Assembly (NCBI GenBank): GCA_029990175.1
Contig: JARKIP010000049.1
Location: 10,766,001 to 10,830,000 of the forward strand
Source: Petunia secreta
Lineage: Eukaryota > Streptophyta > Magnoliopsida > Solanales > Solanaceae
Direction of reading: 5' to 3'
Length of the DNA: 64,000 nt
Shown here: positions 23,891 to 34,418 of the stretch, piece by piece
Layout: every line of letters starts with the position of its first letter
How positions within the stretch are numbered: the first letter of the stretch is position 1
Position numbers and translations under genes: made by a program
The notes under the pieces: model-generated
The model's database searches: none
What the model was told of the DNA's origin: nothing
The model's input: the letters and a program-made list of their open reading frames with translations, nothing else

Positions 23891-24590
23891 TAGATACAGT
23901 GCTGAAACAACCTGAAACGGAGCAGAAACAGTTAGATACAGTGCTGAAACAACCTGAAATGGTGCAGAAACAGTTCGATACAGTGCAGAATACAACCTGA
24001 AACAGTGTAGAAACAGTTAAATATATTGCTAAACACAACCTAAAATGGTGCAGAAACAGTTAGATACAGTGCTGAAACAACCTGAAACAGTGCTGAAACA
24101 GTTAGATACAGTGCTGAAACAACTTGAAACGGTGCAAAAATAGTTAGATGCAGTGCTGAACACAACCTGAAACGGTGCAGAAACAGTTTGATACATTGCT
24201 ACAGAAACAGTTGATACGATACAAAAACAGTTAGATACAGCGCTGAAATGAATCGAAATGGTGCAGAACCAGTAAGATACAGTGCTGCAGAAATAGTTTG
24301 ATACGGTGCAGAAACCGTTAGATACAGTGCTGAAATGAACCAAAACGGTGTAGAAACGGTTATATACAGTACTGCAGAAACAGTTGATACCGTGCAGAAA
24401 CAGTTATACAGTACTGAAATGAACCGAAATGGTGTAGAAACGGTTAGATACAGTGCTGCAGAACCAGTTGATACGGTGCAGAAACAGCAATATACAGTGC
24501 TGAAATGAACCGAAACCGTTAGATACAGTGCTGCAGAAACAGTTGAAACGGTGCAGAAACAGTTAGATACGGTTGGATACGGAGCAAAAA
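23891..24590. repeat. Minisatellite with a 42-bp core unit
   Basis: Imperfect tandem copies are built from short words (CAGAAACAGTTAGATACAGTG, CTGAAACAACCTGAAACGGTG and CTGAAATGAACCGAAACGGTG types). The core is 42 bp; higher-order mixing and CTGCAGAAACAG variants increase after 24270. Because 42 is divisible by three, both strands hold long open frames, such as repeated Cys/Thr/Val/Ser on the - strand at 24029-24675. These are by-products. Confidence 0.9.
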
Positions 24591-24599
24591 TAGTGCAAA

Positions 24600-26640
24600 T
24601 ATAGCGTTGAAACAGTCTAAAAAAACTAGGAAAAAGTCTGAAATAAAATGTAAAATATAATGTGAAACAACGCAAAAAAGGTGAAATAGTTTAGAAACAA
24701 TGAGAAACAAGCACAAACGAGATGAAATAAATGCTAAAACTGATGCTTTGGCTTATCGGATCGATCGCAGTGGTCAAGTGCGCTGGACGACACGCCATTA
24801 GTCTAGAAACAGCTAGAAACATTGAGATATGGTGAGATACATTGAGGATGGGATGAGAAAAAATAAAATTAGGGAAAATGAGAGGAGTAAAAGTGAAATT
24901 GGGGGAAATGGTGAGAGAAAAAGTGAAATAGGGAGAAATGGGAGGAGCAAAAGTGATAGTGGGGGAAATAGGATGAAGAATGTACTTGTTTGGTATATTA
25001 TGGAAAAATATTGCTATATTTTTGCTGTGTTTGTAATTAACTTGTGTTTTTCTTTATATAGGGTTATTTTTCTTTATATAGGGTAATTAAGTTCTTAAAC
25101 TTGTACTTTTATGTAAAAAAATCCTAAACAAAAATATGACCTTATGAAATAAATGTGTAATGTATATAAAGATTAAGATAAAATGGTAACACATTCACTC
25201 TTTATGTTGGATTTTCCAAATCTGTACAAGGTGTTAGAGTCGGACCCTCTATTTATTTCTTTTTTTATTTTTAAAGAGAGATAGATGTTGGTTTCATGAG
25301 AAAAAATGGTAAGTGAAAAAAGACCATTTTCAACTTTGAAGTTGGATCAAAGCTAATCGAAAATAGTGAAGCTTAACAAAAATGTGGTGGTATGGTGTGG
25401 GTGGGGTAGGGAAAATGACCGGGGTGATTGCTGGCGGTGGTGATTGACGATAAAAATAGTTATACATATGGTTGGTGGTTTGTGGTGGAGATAGTTTTAT
25501 CCGTAATTCTAAGTTATATGTTGGATCGGTACATGCAAATTAGCTGCGAATATCGAATTGGATTTAAGTTTTGTCCACCTATAATGTATATAATTTCTGT
25601 ACAATAAATCATATTTACGTGTCGTAATAGGTAATCCACCTTATTTCTTAAAATCTAATCTCACCTTTTATGGAAAATTATTTAAACACATTTCTTAAAT
25701 GACCTGATGATGTAAAAGTTGAATTCGATTTTAATAACCCCACCCACTCGTATAATAGTGGTAAGTGCTAGCAGTACTCCTTTTTGTCGTATGCTAGTGA
25801 CATACTTCCTCCATCCCAATTTACGTGATACAGTTCAGAGTACGAGGATCAAAATTTTAAACTCTCACTGTAAATTAAACATAGATTTTTCAAGTTCTTG
25901 AAAATAAACTTTATATATATATATATTTTTTTTTTTGAAACATGAAACATAGTATTAAATTATAATTCAAAATATTTATAGAATATGTAAGAAAAATGTG
26001 ATCAAACAATCATCTCGTAAATTTTTCAAATAGTAAATGTGTCTCATAAATTGGGAGAAGACAATATTATTATAGTTAAGAAACTAGTCACATTTTGACT
26101 ATCCATTTTTAGTTTGTTGTGTAGTACAATTCACACTTATAAATATATGCAAATCAAAATTAATTGGTAACCACTTTTTAACCAGAATTTTTAATCAGAA
26201 ATTAGCATTCTCTTCAATTTCTATACTTTGTGTACTTTAATAAGTTCCCAATTTCCTCGTGGACCTTAAGAATCGCACATTTTAATATGGAGCTAACAGA
26301 ATCATTGTTTTTGTATGTTTCGGAATGCAGACATTGTTATATTCTTGATAAGTAATTTTTGGTTGAGTAATTTTACTTAGTTTGTATATGTGCTTTTTTT
26401 AATCCTAACTAATTGTGCCTTAATCTTTCCATCAAAAATGAGAAAAGAGTTCGTAGGTACCATGCCAATAATTTTAATTGTTTAAAATAAAACCATAAAT
26501 TTGGATATATAGAGCTCCATAAAGAGGATGTGTCACACTTATTCAATTAACAAAGGGCTACTTATAAAGCCAAGAACATAATACAAACATCAAACACTAG
26601 GAAACTGAACCATGATCCTCTATATATAGAGGACTATACT
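24600..26640. other. Intergenic DNA right of the minisatellite
   Basis: 24600-24730 holds degraded minisatellite words (GAAACA, AAAATAGTGC). 24880-24980 has GGGAAATGGGAGGAGCAAAAG-like purine repeats. The rest is AT-rich with no recognised gene, apart from a MITE-like segment at 25805-26057. Confidence 0.5.
25805..26057. mobile_element. Stowaway-like MITE (right end eroded)
   Basis: It starts after TA with CTTCCTCCATCCCAATTTACG and ends near CATAAATTGGGAG, the inner part of the inverse of the start. The outer few bases and the second TA are missing on the right. Confidence 0.5.
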
Positions 26641-26666
26641 TGTGTGTGACACATACAAGTAATCTC

Positions 26667-27219
26667 TTATTCCATCATATCTTCTTCGACCAAAGCTTCA
26701 GCCATAGTCTTTACCTCGTTAGCCAAAGTTGCAGTTGCCTCTTCAGTTGCACACGGCTTAGTGCATAGGCATCTTCGGAGTACTTTACTGCAGTGCCCGT
26801 CTGTGAATTTTTCTGGTTGTGCTTTGCAACATTTTACACATGGGCCTTTATTTATACATATTCCATCCCAAGTTGGGCATTCAGCCTTGCAAGTTGCCGC
26901 TTCCGCCTCTGCAGTTATATATAATAAAAATATTATAATAGGTCAAGAAAAGGCATTAGTATTGCATGGAACTTCAGTTATTTGTATAAATATAAAAATA
27001 TTACTAGTGTCTTACTACCTACATTTATGGAAATTCAAAGATTTTACATATAATTATGTCACTCGATATGAGTAAAATAAACTATAATGAAATAGTTCCG
27101 ATACATGTGAATAACACTATCATTCACATGACTTTAATGTTCAAAAAAGACAAATCATACGAAACGAAGAGCATCAATGCTAGCATGGCAATTGCGAAGA
27201 AACGGATGGAACGAGCCAT
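26667..27219 (-). CDS. Defensin precursor with ten cysteines and C-terminal propeptide (splice donor altered)
   Basis: Exon 1 (27156-27219) encodes a signal peptide starting MARSIRFFAIAM. Exon 2 (26667-26908) encodes the mature domain and a 27-residue acidic tail. The expected join gives 101 residues. Exon 2 has ten cysteines instead of the usual eight: the extra two lie in CKAEC and KCC, the pattern of the petunia five-disulfide floral defensins. The conserved FTDGHCSK and RRCLCTKPC blocks follow. The tail (ATEEATATLANEVKTMAEAL...) fits the vacuolar-sorting propeptide of class II solanaceous defensins. Such proteins are antifungal and act outside or in the vacuole. The base pair after exon 1 is AT rather than GT, so normal splicing is doubtful. 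A cryptic GT would be out of phase. Confidence 0.8.
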
Positions 27220-27315
27220 AGTAGTGTGCTTAGGACTGAACTCAAAGAAAACAGTACTTAGTAATTTAATGTTTTTGAGAGAGTTGTAGTAGTGAATGAG
27301 CCTTTGCAATAGAGC

Positions 27316-27323
27316 TATTTATA
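27316..27323 (-). promoter_or_regulatory. TATA box of defensin copy 1
   Basis: The - strand reads CCCCTTATAAATAGC, about 97 bp before the start codon. The second copy has CCCCCTTATATATACC at the same distance, so the promoter was duplicated with the gene. Confidence 0.7.
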
Positions 27324-27754
27324 AGGGGCAGAAGCAGAAGGCATACAAACTCAGAGTAGGCCCATAATGAAGTAAGTGTGTTTGAAATCTTTGAGCAAGA
27401 GAAAGAAGTTTGGAAATTTTTTTGTTCTTAAATGTAACAGTCCAGCCTGCTAGTGATATTGTTCGCTTTAGTTTGTGCCTAGGCCCTCACGGATTTAAAA
27501 TGCATTACTAGGATCTAGAGTTTATTATCTTATATATCCAACATCTCGTTTGTATTATGCCGATATGAAATACTCTTAGCCGGGGTTTCATATTTTTATT
27601 TTATTTTTTGAGCATCTTTCTCTTTTCGAAATGAACTCTTACAATTCGTTATACGACAATTTAATTAAACATCGGAAAATACTCAAACTAATATCTGTTA
27701 TAATGTTTTATAGTAACCAATCCATATTACTTGTCTATATTAATCATAATATTT
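27320..27754. other. Upstream region of defensin copy 1
   Basis: Beyond the TATA box nothing coding is recognised. The second exon expected for defensin copy 2 is not found here or in 27967-28500. Confidence 0.5.
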
Positions 27755-27966
27755 AGCAGATCAGCTTTAGCTTTCGAGAGCATAATAGGGTTGCTGACCT
27801 ACTAGCCAAGGAAGAAAGAAGGAATTACTGTTTCCAGAACTATCCTATTATATGACATGTAATATTTTGGCTCTATATATGGGCAACTACGATGCTATGA
27901 GCATAGGAACTCTATTTCTTTCTAGTATTAATATAAGTATCTATTAATTCTTAAAAAAAAAAAAAA
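27755..27966 (+). mobile_element. 5'-truncated LINE tail with poly-A
   Basis: The + strand reads the end of an RNase H domain of plant LINE type: FSFREHNRVADLLAKEERRN, then CFQNYPI and a stop. About 120 bp of 3' UTR and a poly-A run (about 27952-27965) follow. The 5' limit is uncertain. Confidence 0.65.
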
Positions 27967-28502
27967 TTCAAAACCAAAAATCGGTGGCGGGAATGCCGGT
28001 ACAATCGAAGTCGGATTAACCAGAATTCCCTTTCCAATCTCCATTTCCGTATCCATCCATTTACTTTTCCCTTAACAGAAACCAAAAAAACAATACGAAG
28101 GGTAGTTGAGACTTCTGAGAATTTTAGAGAGAAATGATTATGAAGAGGAATTAAGAAAAGTTGCAGTTCTTTCCTATGAATTGAATTTAGTTGTTAGATA
28201 ATGATTTTCTATATTTCATTCTAAAATGAGTTTACAGAATACATTATAGAAGTAACATAAATTAGAAGGGGTAAATTAGTCCGATCGTAATCTTTTAGTT
28301 TAGAAGTATTGTTACACAAAAAATTAAAATAAGAAAGGTAAGCGTAATATTATAAACTACAAGAAATGTTAATATTACGACTTATGAAGCTAAATGTAAG
28401 AAAAAATTTTAAAATTATCTTCATTCTTTTTTCAGAATACGTAAAAAGAACTAATGAAATATTTCTACATGCAGGGCTATTATTCTCACATAAAGAACGA
28501 AC

Positions 28503-28566
28503 CATAGGCAGCAAAGAGCATCAATGCCAGTGTAGCAACTGCGAAGAAACAGATGGAGCGAGCCAT
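28503..28566 (-). pseudogene. Orphan signal-peptide exon of a second defensin copy
   Basis: 64 nt are closely similar to exon 1 of the neighbour: MARSICFFAVATLALMLFAAY, ending in phase 1. The donor here is intact (TATG then GTTCGT). No cysteine-rich second exon occurs on the - strand between 27300 and 28500, so the copy is incomplete. A TATA box (28663-28670) sits about 100 bp upstream, as in copy 1. The unit was probably duplicated and then lost exon 2, perhaps by a later deletion or by insertion of the LINE tail nearby. Confidence 0.75.
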
Positions 28567-28662
28567 AGTAGCAAAGTGTACAACAGTGAACACAAGTAAA
28601 TAATAACCAAATGTTTTTTAGAAAGTTGTAGTGAATTGTGAATTTAGCCTTCATGCAATGGT

Positions 28663-28670
28663 GGTATATA
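28663..28670 (-). promoter_or_regulatory. TATA box of defensin copy 2
   Basis: CCCCCTTATATATACC on the - strand, with the neighbouring GAAGCAGAAG-type leader word shared with copy 1. Confidence 0.65.
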
Positions 28671-29141
28671 TAAGGGGGAGAAGCAGAAGCATTAACTTAC
28701 AGTGGGGCCATCAAATGTTTGAAAATATGAAGGTATCCTAATTAGCAAGCGTAATTACTAATTAGAAGTTTTGAGATTTTTTTTTCTCAAAGCAGACGTT
28801 CCTTGTTTTATGGTTGAAGAGTTTTACTTAAACCGTGCTTAGGTTTATGCATTGTTTGTATTACATTTGATACTTAATCAGATATTTGGGTTATGTCATC
28901 CAAGTATAATCACATATTGGGTTATGTCGTCCAAGTACACATTCATCCAATTACGCCATATTGATGATTTGCAGGTTCACATTCATCCAGTTACACTAGT
29001 CTGATGATTCAAAAAAAAATACAACAAAATTCTACTTGGGTCCATTGTGCAAGGCGTGATTAAATCCTAAGGAGGAAAGAGGGAGAGATTTAACGTAAAT
29101 GAGAAAATGCTGGGAAAATGAAAAGTTGAGTAATGTAGTTA

Positions 29142-29398
29142 CTCTCTATTTCAGTTTATGTGAAATTTTTCGCTTTTCCAGAGTCAAACTGCATGAACTT
29201 TGAAAACCTTTTGAAGGTGCATTTTCTATTATATATTGATATGAGAAGAGTTGCAACTTATATTACTTTTCATATAATTTTTGTATATTTAAATTTTTAT
29301 TTTAAATATTAAATTAATCTAATCCAATTTAACTGCAAAAATTAGTCAAACTGACTCTAGAAAAGCGAAAAAATTCACATGGACTGAAACAGATGGAG
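29142..29398. mobile_element. Stowaway-like MITE
   Basis: The inverted ends CTCTCTATTTCAGTTTATGTG and CACATGGACTGAAACAGATGGAG pair over most of their length. They are flanked by TA on both sides (29140-29141 and 29399-29400). The inner arms (TTCGCTTTTCCAGAGTCAAAC and its inverse) pair as well. There is no coding capacity. Confidence 0.8.
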
Positions 29399-29552
29399 TA
29401 CTTGGCTTTTGAACGGGAGCAAATTTACCTTGATATCAACGATGTCATCCGACACCACTAAATCAGAAAAAATTGCAAAATATTTACATAAAATAATGAA
29501 ACAAAGTTACTAGTGTGAGTTAATACACACAATGACACCATTGAGATTAAGA

Positions 29553-30117
29553 CACTGTTTGGTCAAGTTTTTGAGAGCCAAAAGTGTCTATTTTTTTAAA
29601 AAAGTATTTATTTTTAAATTTGAAGTGTTCGGCCAAGCTTCTAGGAAAAAAATAAGTGCTTTAAGTGGCAGCAGAAGCTGTTTTTTACTGTGGGGAAGAA
29701 GCTGGAAAAATAACATTTCCCTAATAGCATAAACAGAAGCTATTTTTAATTGTTTTTGTTCAAAAAATATACTTACGTAAAGTACTTATATACCTAACTG
29801 CTCATATTTATTTAATCTAATGATTATAATATGTATATAATATTTTTTTTCTTAGCTCGTTTCTTCTATGCATACCTATGTCATTATTATTAGAAGCTTT
29901 TAATCAAATTGCATCTATTTTTAAGGTATGAATTAGAATTCAATTATGTATACTCTATTTTTAAAAAATATTAATTAAATAATAAAATTAAATATAGTGT
30001 TTGATAATAAATATTTCAAATCATTCATTTAGTTAACTAACTGTAAAGTGAATCCTTACATGTCCTTAATTGTAATTTAATACTTAAAAGTATTTTTTCA
30101 ATAACTTGGCCAAACAC
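29553..30117. mobile_element. Possible hAT-type MITE
   Basis: CACTGTTTGGTCAAG at the left and CTTGGCCAAACAC at the right form a short imperfect inverted repeat around AT-rich, non-coding sequence. The GTTTGGCCAAG word is common at MITE ends in Solanaceae. No target duplication was fixed. Confidence 0.4.
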
Positions 30118-30294
30118 AAATTACTGCTCAGATATTAGCAAAAGTATTTTTTCCAATGAATTTGCCACACTCTTCAAAGTAAGTAGTTTTCAGAAACTTA
30201 AACAAATAAGCTCTAAAAGAGCAAATGGGTTTGTTGGTAAACAAAAAATTTCACTGCATGCCCTCCATAAGGAGTGGTTTTACAAAATTATCCA

Positions 30295-30690
30295 CGCTAA
30301 GAAATGTTTTAGCAAATGCCCTTATTTAGTCCGGAAGCCAAGACTTCAAGGCAAAAATTTTGTAAGTCTTGACAATTGGCTATACTTCAAGGGCAAGTGT
30401 TGTTTTGCCAATACTTCAAGTTATATGGCGAGAATGCAGGGAAAACTGGAAGGGGCAAGTCTTGGCAATTGCCTAGACTTATGACGAAGTGCAGCAAGTG
30501 TTGCCTATTGCCAATACTGGCAACACTTGCCGTTCAAGTGTTGGCAAATCGAGCAGGAGTCAATGGCAAATCTTAGCAATTTCCAAGACTTACGGCCAAG
30601 TACGGCAAGTATTGCCTATTGCCAATACTTGAAGGGATAAGTGTTGAAAAGCGGAAAAATATAACGCCAAGTCTTGGCTCCGGATTTTTT
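30295..30690. repeat. Block of interleaved direct and inverted short repeats
   Basis: The words CAAGTCTTGGCAATTGCC, GGCAAGTGTTGCCTATTGCC and CCAATACTTCAAG recur, partly as inverse copies (GCCAATACTGGCAACACTTG), giving strong hairpin potential. There is no gene. Confidence 0.75.
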
Positions 30691-30699
30691 CATTAAATT

Positions 30700-31859
30700 T
30701 TAACGGGGGCATTTTTTCAAATCATCTGTTAACGCGGGTAAAAAGGCAAACCATTGCTTCCCGTGCCATATTTTTGCAAATGAGCCGTTAGTAAAGAGAT
30801 TCTGTTTTCACCCAACAGTCTAAAGTTTAAATCCTATTGAGGGCTTGTTTCAACTATTGTTTAAATCATAATCAGCACAGCAATTGCATAAAAACTAATG
30901 GTGCCAAGGAGCAAATTCACAAAAAAGATACTTCACTCACATGGTCAAGTATCTGTAGGCCAAATCACATGGACTTTACCTATTCATTTAAACAACTTCA
31001 ACAGATTATTACTTGACACATTATTAAATGAACACTAGTAAAAAAAATGTTTTTTTTAGTTCACTGATAATAAAAGTTACGGTTCAAAGAGATATCTTTT
31101 TGTTTCTTCTGCATTTTTCAAACTCAAAACAACGTTCTGTTTTCAATTTGGTAATGTTGACGGTGTCTCGTTAATTTCAATGTATTTAGTTTCTATTAGA
31201 CCACAGTCTTTTAATAGTTGGTGTTTGGTTACATTAATAGAAACTTTATGATGTAAATCCGATCAGATATGGATTTCAGTACTGTATCTAACTGCTTGTA
31301 CATTTTTTCGGCGTTTCTGCACTGTTTATGCATAGTTTTCGCTCTATTTTCTACATTGTTTCTACCTTTTTTTATGTAACTAATAATTGTATTAATCACC
31401 CGAGTCAAAGAGAATTACATAGCTAAGTTGTATCATCACTAAACAGCTTTCTCACCCTACGTATTACATTCACTGGATACAATCTTAACAAGTCAACACT
31501 AGGCATACACATTGTTACTCCCTAGCTCTAGAACTTATGCTCCTCCATTGCTTTAAACTGTTGCTGCACTGTATCTGCACTATTCCAGACTATTTCAGAC
31601 CGTATCTGCACTATTTCAGGTTGTATCTCACTATTTATGCACTGTTTTTGCAGACTTAGGCAGTGTCGGAGTCAGCCGGCGGTGGCAGTTGCGGCAATAG
31701 GCGGCAGTGGGAAGGATATGAGATGGAGGGTAGGTGTTTCCCTTTATTATTATTTCTATAATTAAGGCTTCAAATTATATATAAGTGTAAATACTCAATT
31801 AGATACACTTGCTATTGTACGTATTTAATAGAATGTGAGATTATTTTATCTAGAATTTT
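30700..31859. other. Intergenic DNA
   Basis: No gene is recognised. 31255-31375 and 31555-31660 carry words (CTGCACTGTATCTGCACTATT, TTTCAGGTTGTATC) that resemble the inverse of the minisatellite at 23891-24590. Confidence 0.45.
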
Positions 31860-32393
31860 CTTGAATTTTAATTTAGTTTAAGTAATTTTATCATTATTTA
31901 TACTATAATTATTGTGTTACTTTTATATCACATCTACTCAATATGAAATAACAATCCAAATATAAGTAATCATGAATAAACAACAAAATGACAATAACCT
32001 TTGCCAAAACTCTTTTCCCTACGCCCTTTAAGAAATCAAAGTTAAAACTGAAAATAAAAGTTTTTTTAAGTTTATCTAGTGTAATCAAATACTTCCTTTT
32101 CTCAATTTATGTGATTGTATTTCCTGTTTAGTTCATCCCAAGAAGAATGACTACTTTCTATATTTAATATTAATTTTATGAAATAAAATGATATATAACT
32201 ATACAATTTCTATAAATTATTTTAAACTATAAATTTAAAAAAATTATTATTTTCCTTAAATTTTGTACTCAATCAAATTAAATCATCTAAATTGGGACGA
32301 AGGGGGTACCATTTAATAATAAAAATACATCTACTACTATCTTATCACCTAACTACCCCTTGTGTTGTGAATAAAAGGCTAAAAATTAAGTCC
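31860..32393. repeat. U block, copy 1 (left part)
   Basis: It aligns with 39370-40090: GAAATAACAATCC, then AAATCAAAGTTAAAA, then AAGTTTATCTAGTG, a Stowaway-like MITE, then TACCATTTA and the TAAAAATTAAG end. It continues at 38645 after an inserted MITE plus copia element. Confidence 0.75.
32092..32306. mobile_element. Stowaway-like MITE in U copy 1
   Basis: CTTCCTTTTCTCAATTTATGTG at the left pairs with CTAAATTGGGACGAAGGGGG at the right, with TA on both sides (32090-32091 and 32307-32308). The same element sits at the same place in U copy 2, so it predates the duplication. Confidence 0.75.
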
Positions 32394-32514
32394 CCGTTTG
32401 TTTATAGTTTTTGGGGACATTTTTTGGGAGTTTTTGGGAGAAAAACTGTTTGTTTATGTTATTTCATCAAAACTTCTTCTAAAAAGTCTCAAAAACTCTA
32501 AAAAGTACTCAAAG

Positions 32515-32770
32515 TGTTATAAATCCACAGAATGTGGATGTCCATTCATGAACATGTTGTTCATTACTTCATCCATTGAATGGACTCATTAAATTGATAT
32601 ATCTATTAAAGATGAGAATAAGTTATTGTAACTTTATAGCAATGATCTTTAGCCTATATAAACAGGTGTTTTTCACCTTGTAAAACACACAGAAATTGAA
32701 AGAGCAATAAAACTTCTATCTGCTATATTCCCTTATATTGTTACTGCTATTTTATATATTATTTACAGTA
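32515..32770 (+). repeat. 5' LTR of copia 3
   Basis: It starts TGTTATAAATCCACAG and ends TTTACAGTA, where the partner ends TTTACAACA, so the last bases have mutated. It contains ATATAAACAGG, a likely TATA box, at about 32656. Confidence 0.85.
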
Positions 32771-33217
32771 CGTTATCAGCACGAAGCTCTAATCTTCTCC
32801 AAATTAAGTACCAATTTCTTCCATCTGTGAGGTATAACTATATATAATTTATTTATCATAATATATCTCATTTACAGATAAATGTATTATATTAATTACA
32901 CATATACTAAAATGATTTTTACAACAGCAGCATACGTTTAGATAAACAAGTTTTTATAATGCATTACTGAGCTATCATTTTAGTTTTGAAAAGATGTTTC
33001 GCGAATTTAAAGTTGTGTTATTAAAATTATTAAATCTCGTTAATCTAACTTTTGAATATGATATGAAAAACTATAATTATCCATAATGATGGATGTCATT
33101 AATTAGAAGAAAAAAAGGGAATAGAAAGATTAGTTTTCCTTCATGTCACTGTTATAATTTATTGATTATCATTTATATAAATTCCTAATTATTTTATTGT
33201 CTTTGATAGTTTTTACT

Positions 33218-34297
33218 ATGTCAAATTTATCAAAGCTTGAATTTGTGGCACTTGACATATCCGGCAAGAACTATTTATCATGGGTGCTTGATGCCGAGAT
33301 ACATCTGGACGCCAAAGGTCTTGGGGATACTATTAAAGAAGTAAATGAAAGATCGAGCCAAGATAAGGCGAAAGCCATGATTTTTCTTCGCCATCATCTT
33401 GATGAAGGGTTAAAAATTGAATATTTAACCGTGAAAGATCCACTGGAACCGTGGATTAATTTGAAAGAATGGTATGATCACTTGAAAGCTATGGTACTAC
33501 CAAAGGCTCGTGATGAATGGATTCATATACGGTTACAAGATTTTAAAACCGTAATAGAATATAATTATGTTGTCTTTAGAATAAGTTCTCAATTAAAATT
33601 ATGTGGAGAACCTATTGATGATGATGCCTTATTGGAAAAAACACTTTCCACATTTCATGCATCAAATATGGTGTTACAGCAGCAATACCGTGAAAAGGGA
33701 TTCAAAAAATATTCTGAGTTGATCTCATGGCTTCTGGTAGCTGAGCAACATAATTCCCTGTTGATCAAAAATCATGAAGCCTGCCCCACTGGATCTGCTC
33801 CGTTCCCTAAGGTGAATGTGGGAGCACATTCTCCATTCCCTGAGGCGAATGTGGTAGCAATAAATAATATGCTTGAAAGAAGGAAAAATAATTACCGTGG
33901 TAAAAGCCATGGTCGTGGGCGCGGCAAGGGACGAAATAATAATCGTCGTCACGGTGGAAATAAATATGAGAACAATAAGGGTTCTCAAGCTAATCCTTCA
34001 AAAGGCAAGAATAATAATATATGCCGTCGATGTGGTGTGAAAGGCCATTGGGCGAAAATTTATCGTACGCCTGAACATTTTGTCAAGCTCTATCAAGCTT
34101 CGCTCAAAAGAAATGAAAATAATGTGGAGGCACATTTGACCTTTCAAAATAATGACAATGGGACACATCTGGCACATCTTGCTGACAAGCATGATGAGAC
34201 TGAGGCTTATCTTGCCGTGAAAGATGATAATGTTTTTGAAGGCCTCCCAAATATTACCCATTTAGAAGCTGGAGACTTCTTTGAGAATCGTAACTGA
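33218..34297 (+). CDS. gag of copia 3
   Basis: This is an open frame of 359 residues from the ATG at 33218 (an upstream in-frame extension begins at 33197). The N-terminus, LEFVALDISGKNYLSW followed by LDAEIHL, is the copia gag signature; RDEWIHIRLQDFKTV lies in the middle. A basic Gly/Arg/Asn stretch (GRGRGKGRNNNRR) precedes the zinc knuckle CRRCGVKGHWAKIY, where the last cysteine of C-x2-C-x4-H-x4-C is tyrosine. The knuckle therefore probably does not bind zinc normally. Otherwise the frame is intact, unlike pol downstream. Confidence 0.85.
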   Translation: MSNLSKLEFVALDISGKNYLSWVLDAEIHLDAKGLGDTIKEVNERSSQDKAKAMIFLRHHLDEGLKIEYLTVKDPLEPWINLKEWYDHLKAMVLPKARDEWIHIRLQDFKTVIEYNYVVFRISSQLKLCGEPIDDDALLEKTLSTFHASNMVLQQQYREKGFKKYSELISWLLVAEQHNSLLIKNHEACPTGSAPFPKVNVGAHSPFPEANVVAINNMLERRKNNYRGKSHGRGRGKGRNNNRRHGGNKYENNKGSQANPSKGKNNNICRRCGVKGHWAKIYRTPEHFVKLYQASLKRNENNVEAHLTFQNNDNGTHLAHLADKHDETEAYLAVKDDNVFEGLPNITHLEAGDFFENRN

Positions 34298-34418
34298 AGA
34301 ACTGACGCTGTAACTGGGGAATAAAATTAATAAAGAATAATGTCTTTACCTTTTATGTTTTTAAGTTTAAAAAAAATGTCATCTTTAATTATGTTTCAAT
34401 ATTTAAAAAGTAATTTTC

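Noticed and set aside
24029..24675. Long Cys/Ser/Val-rich open frames on the - strand
   Set aside because: They come from the 42-bp repeat whose length is a multiple of three; there is no start context, domain or codon signal.
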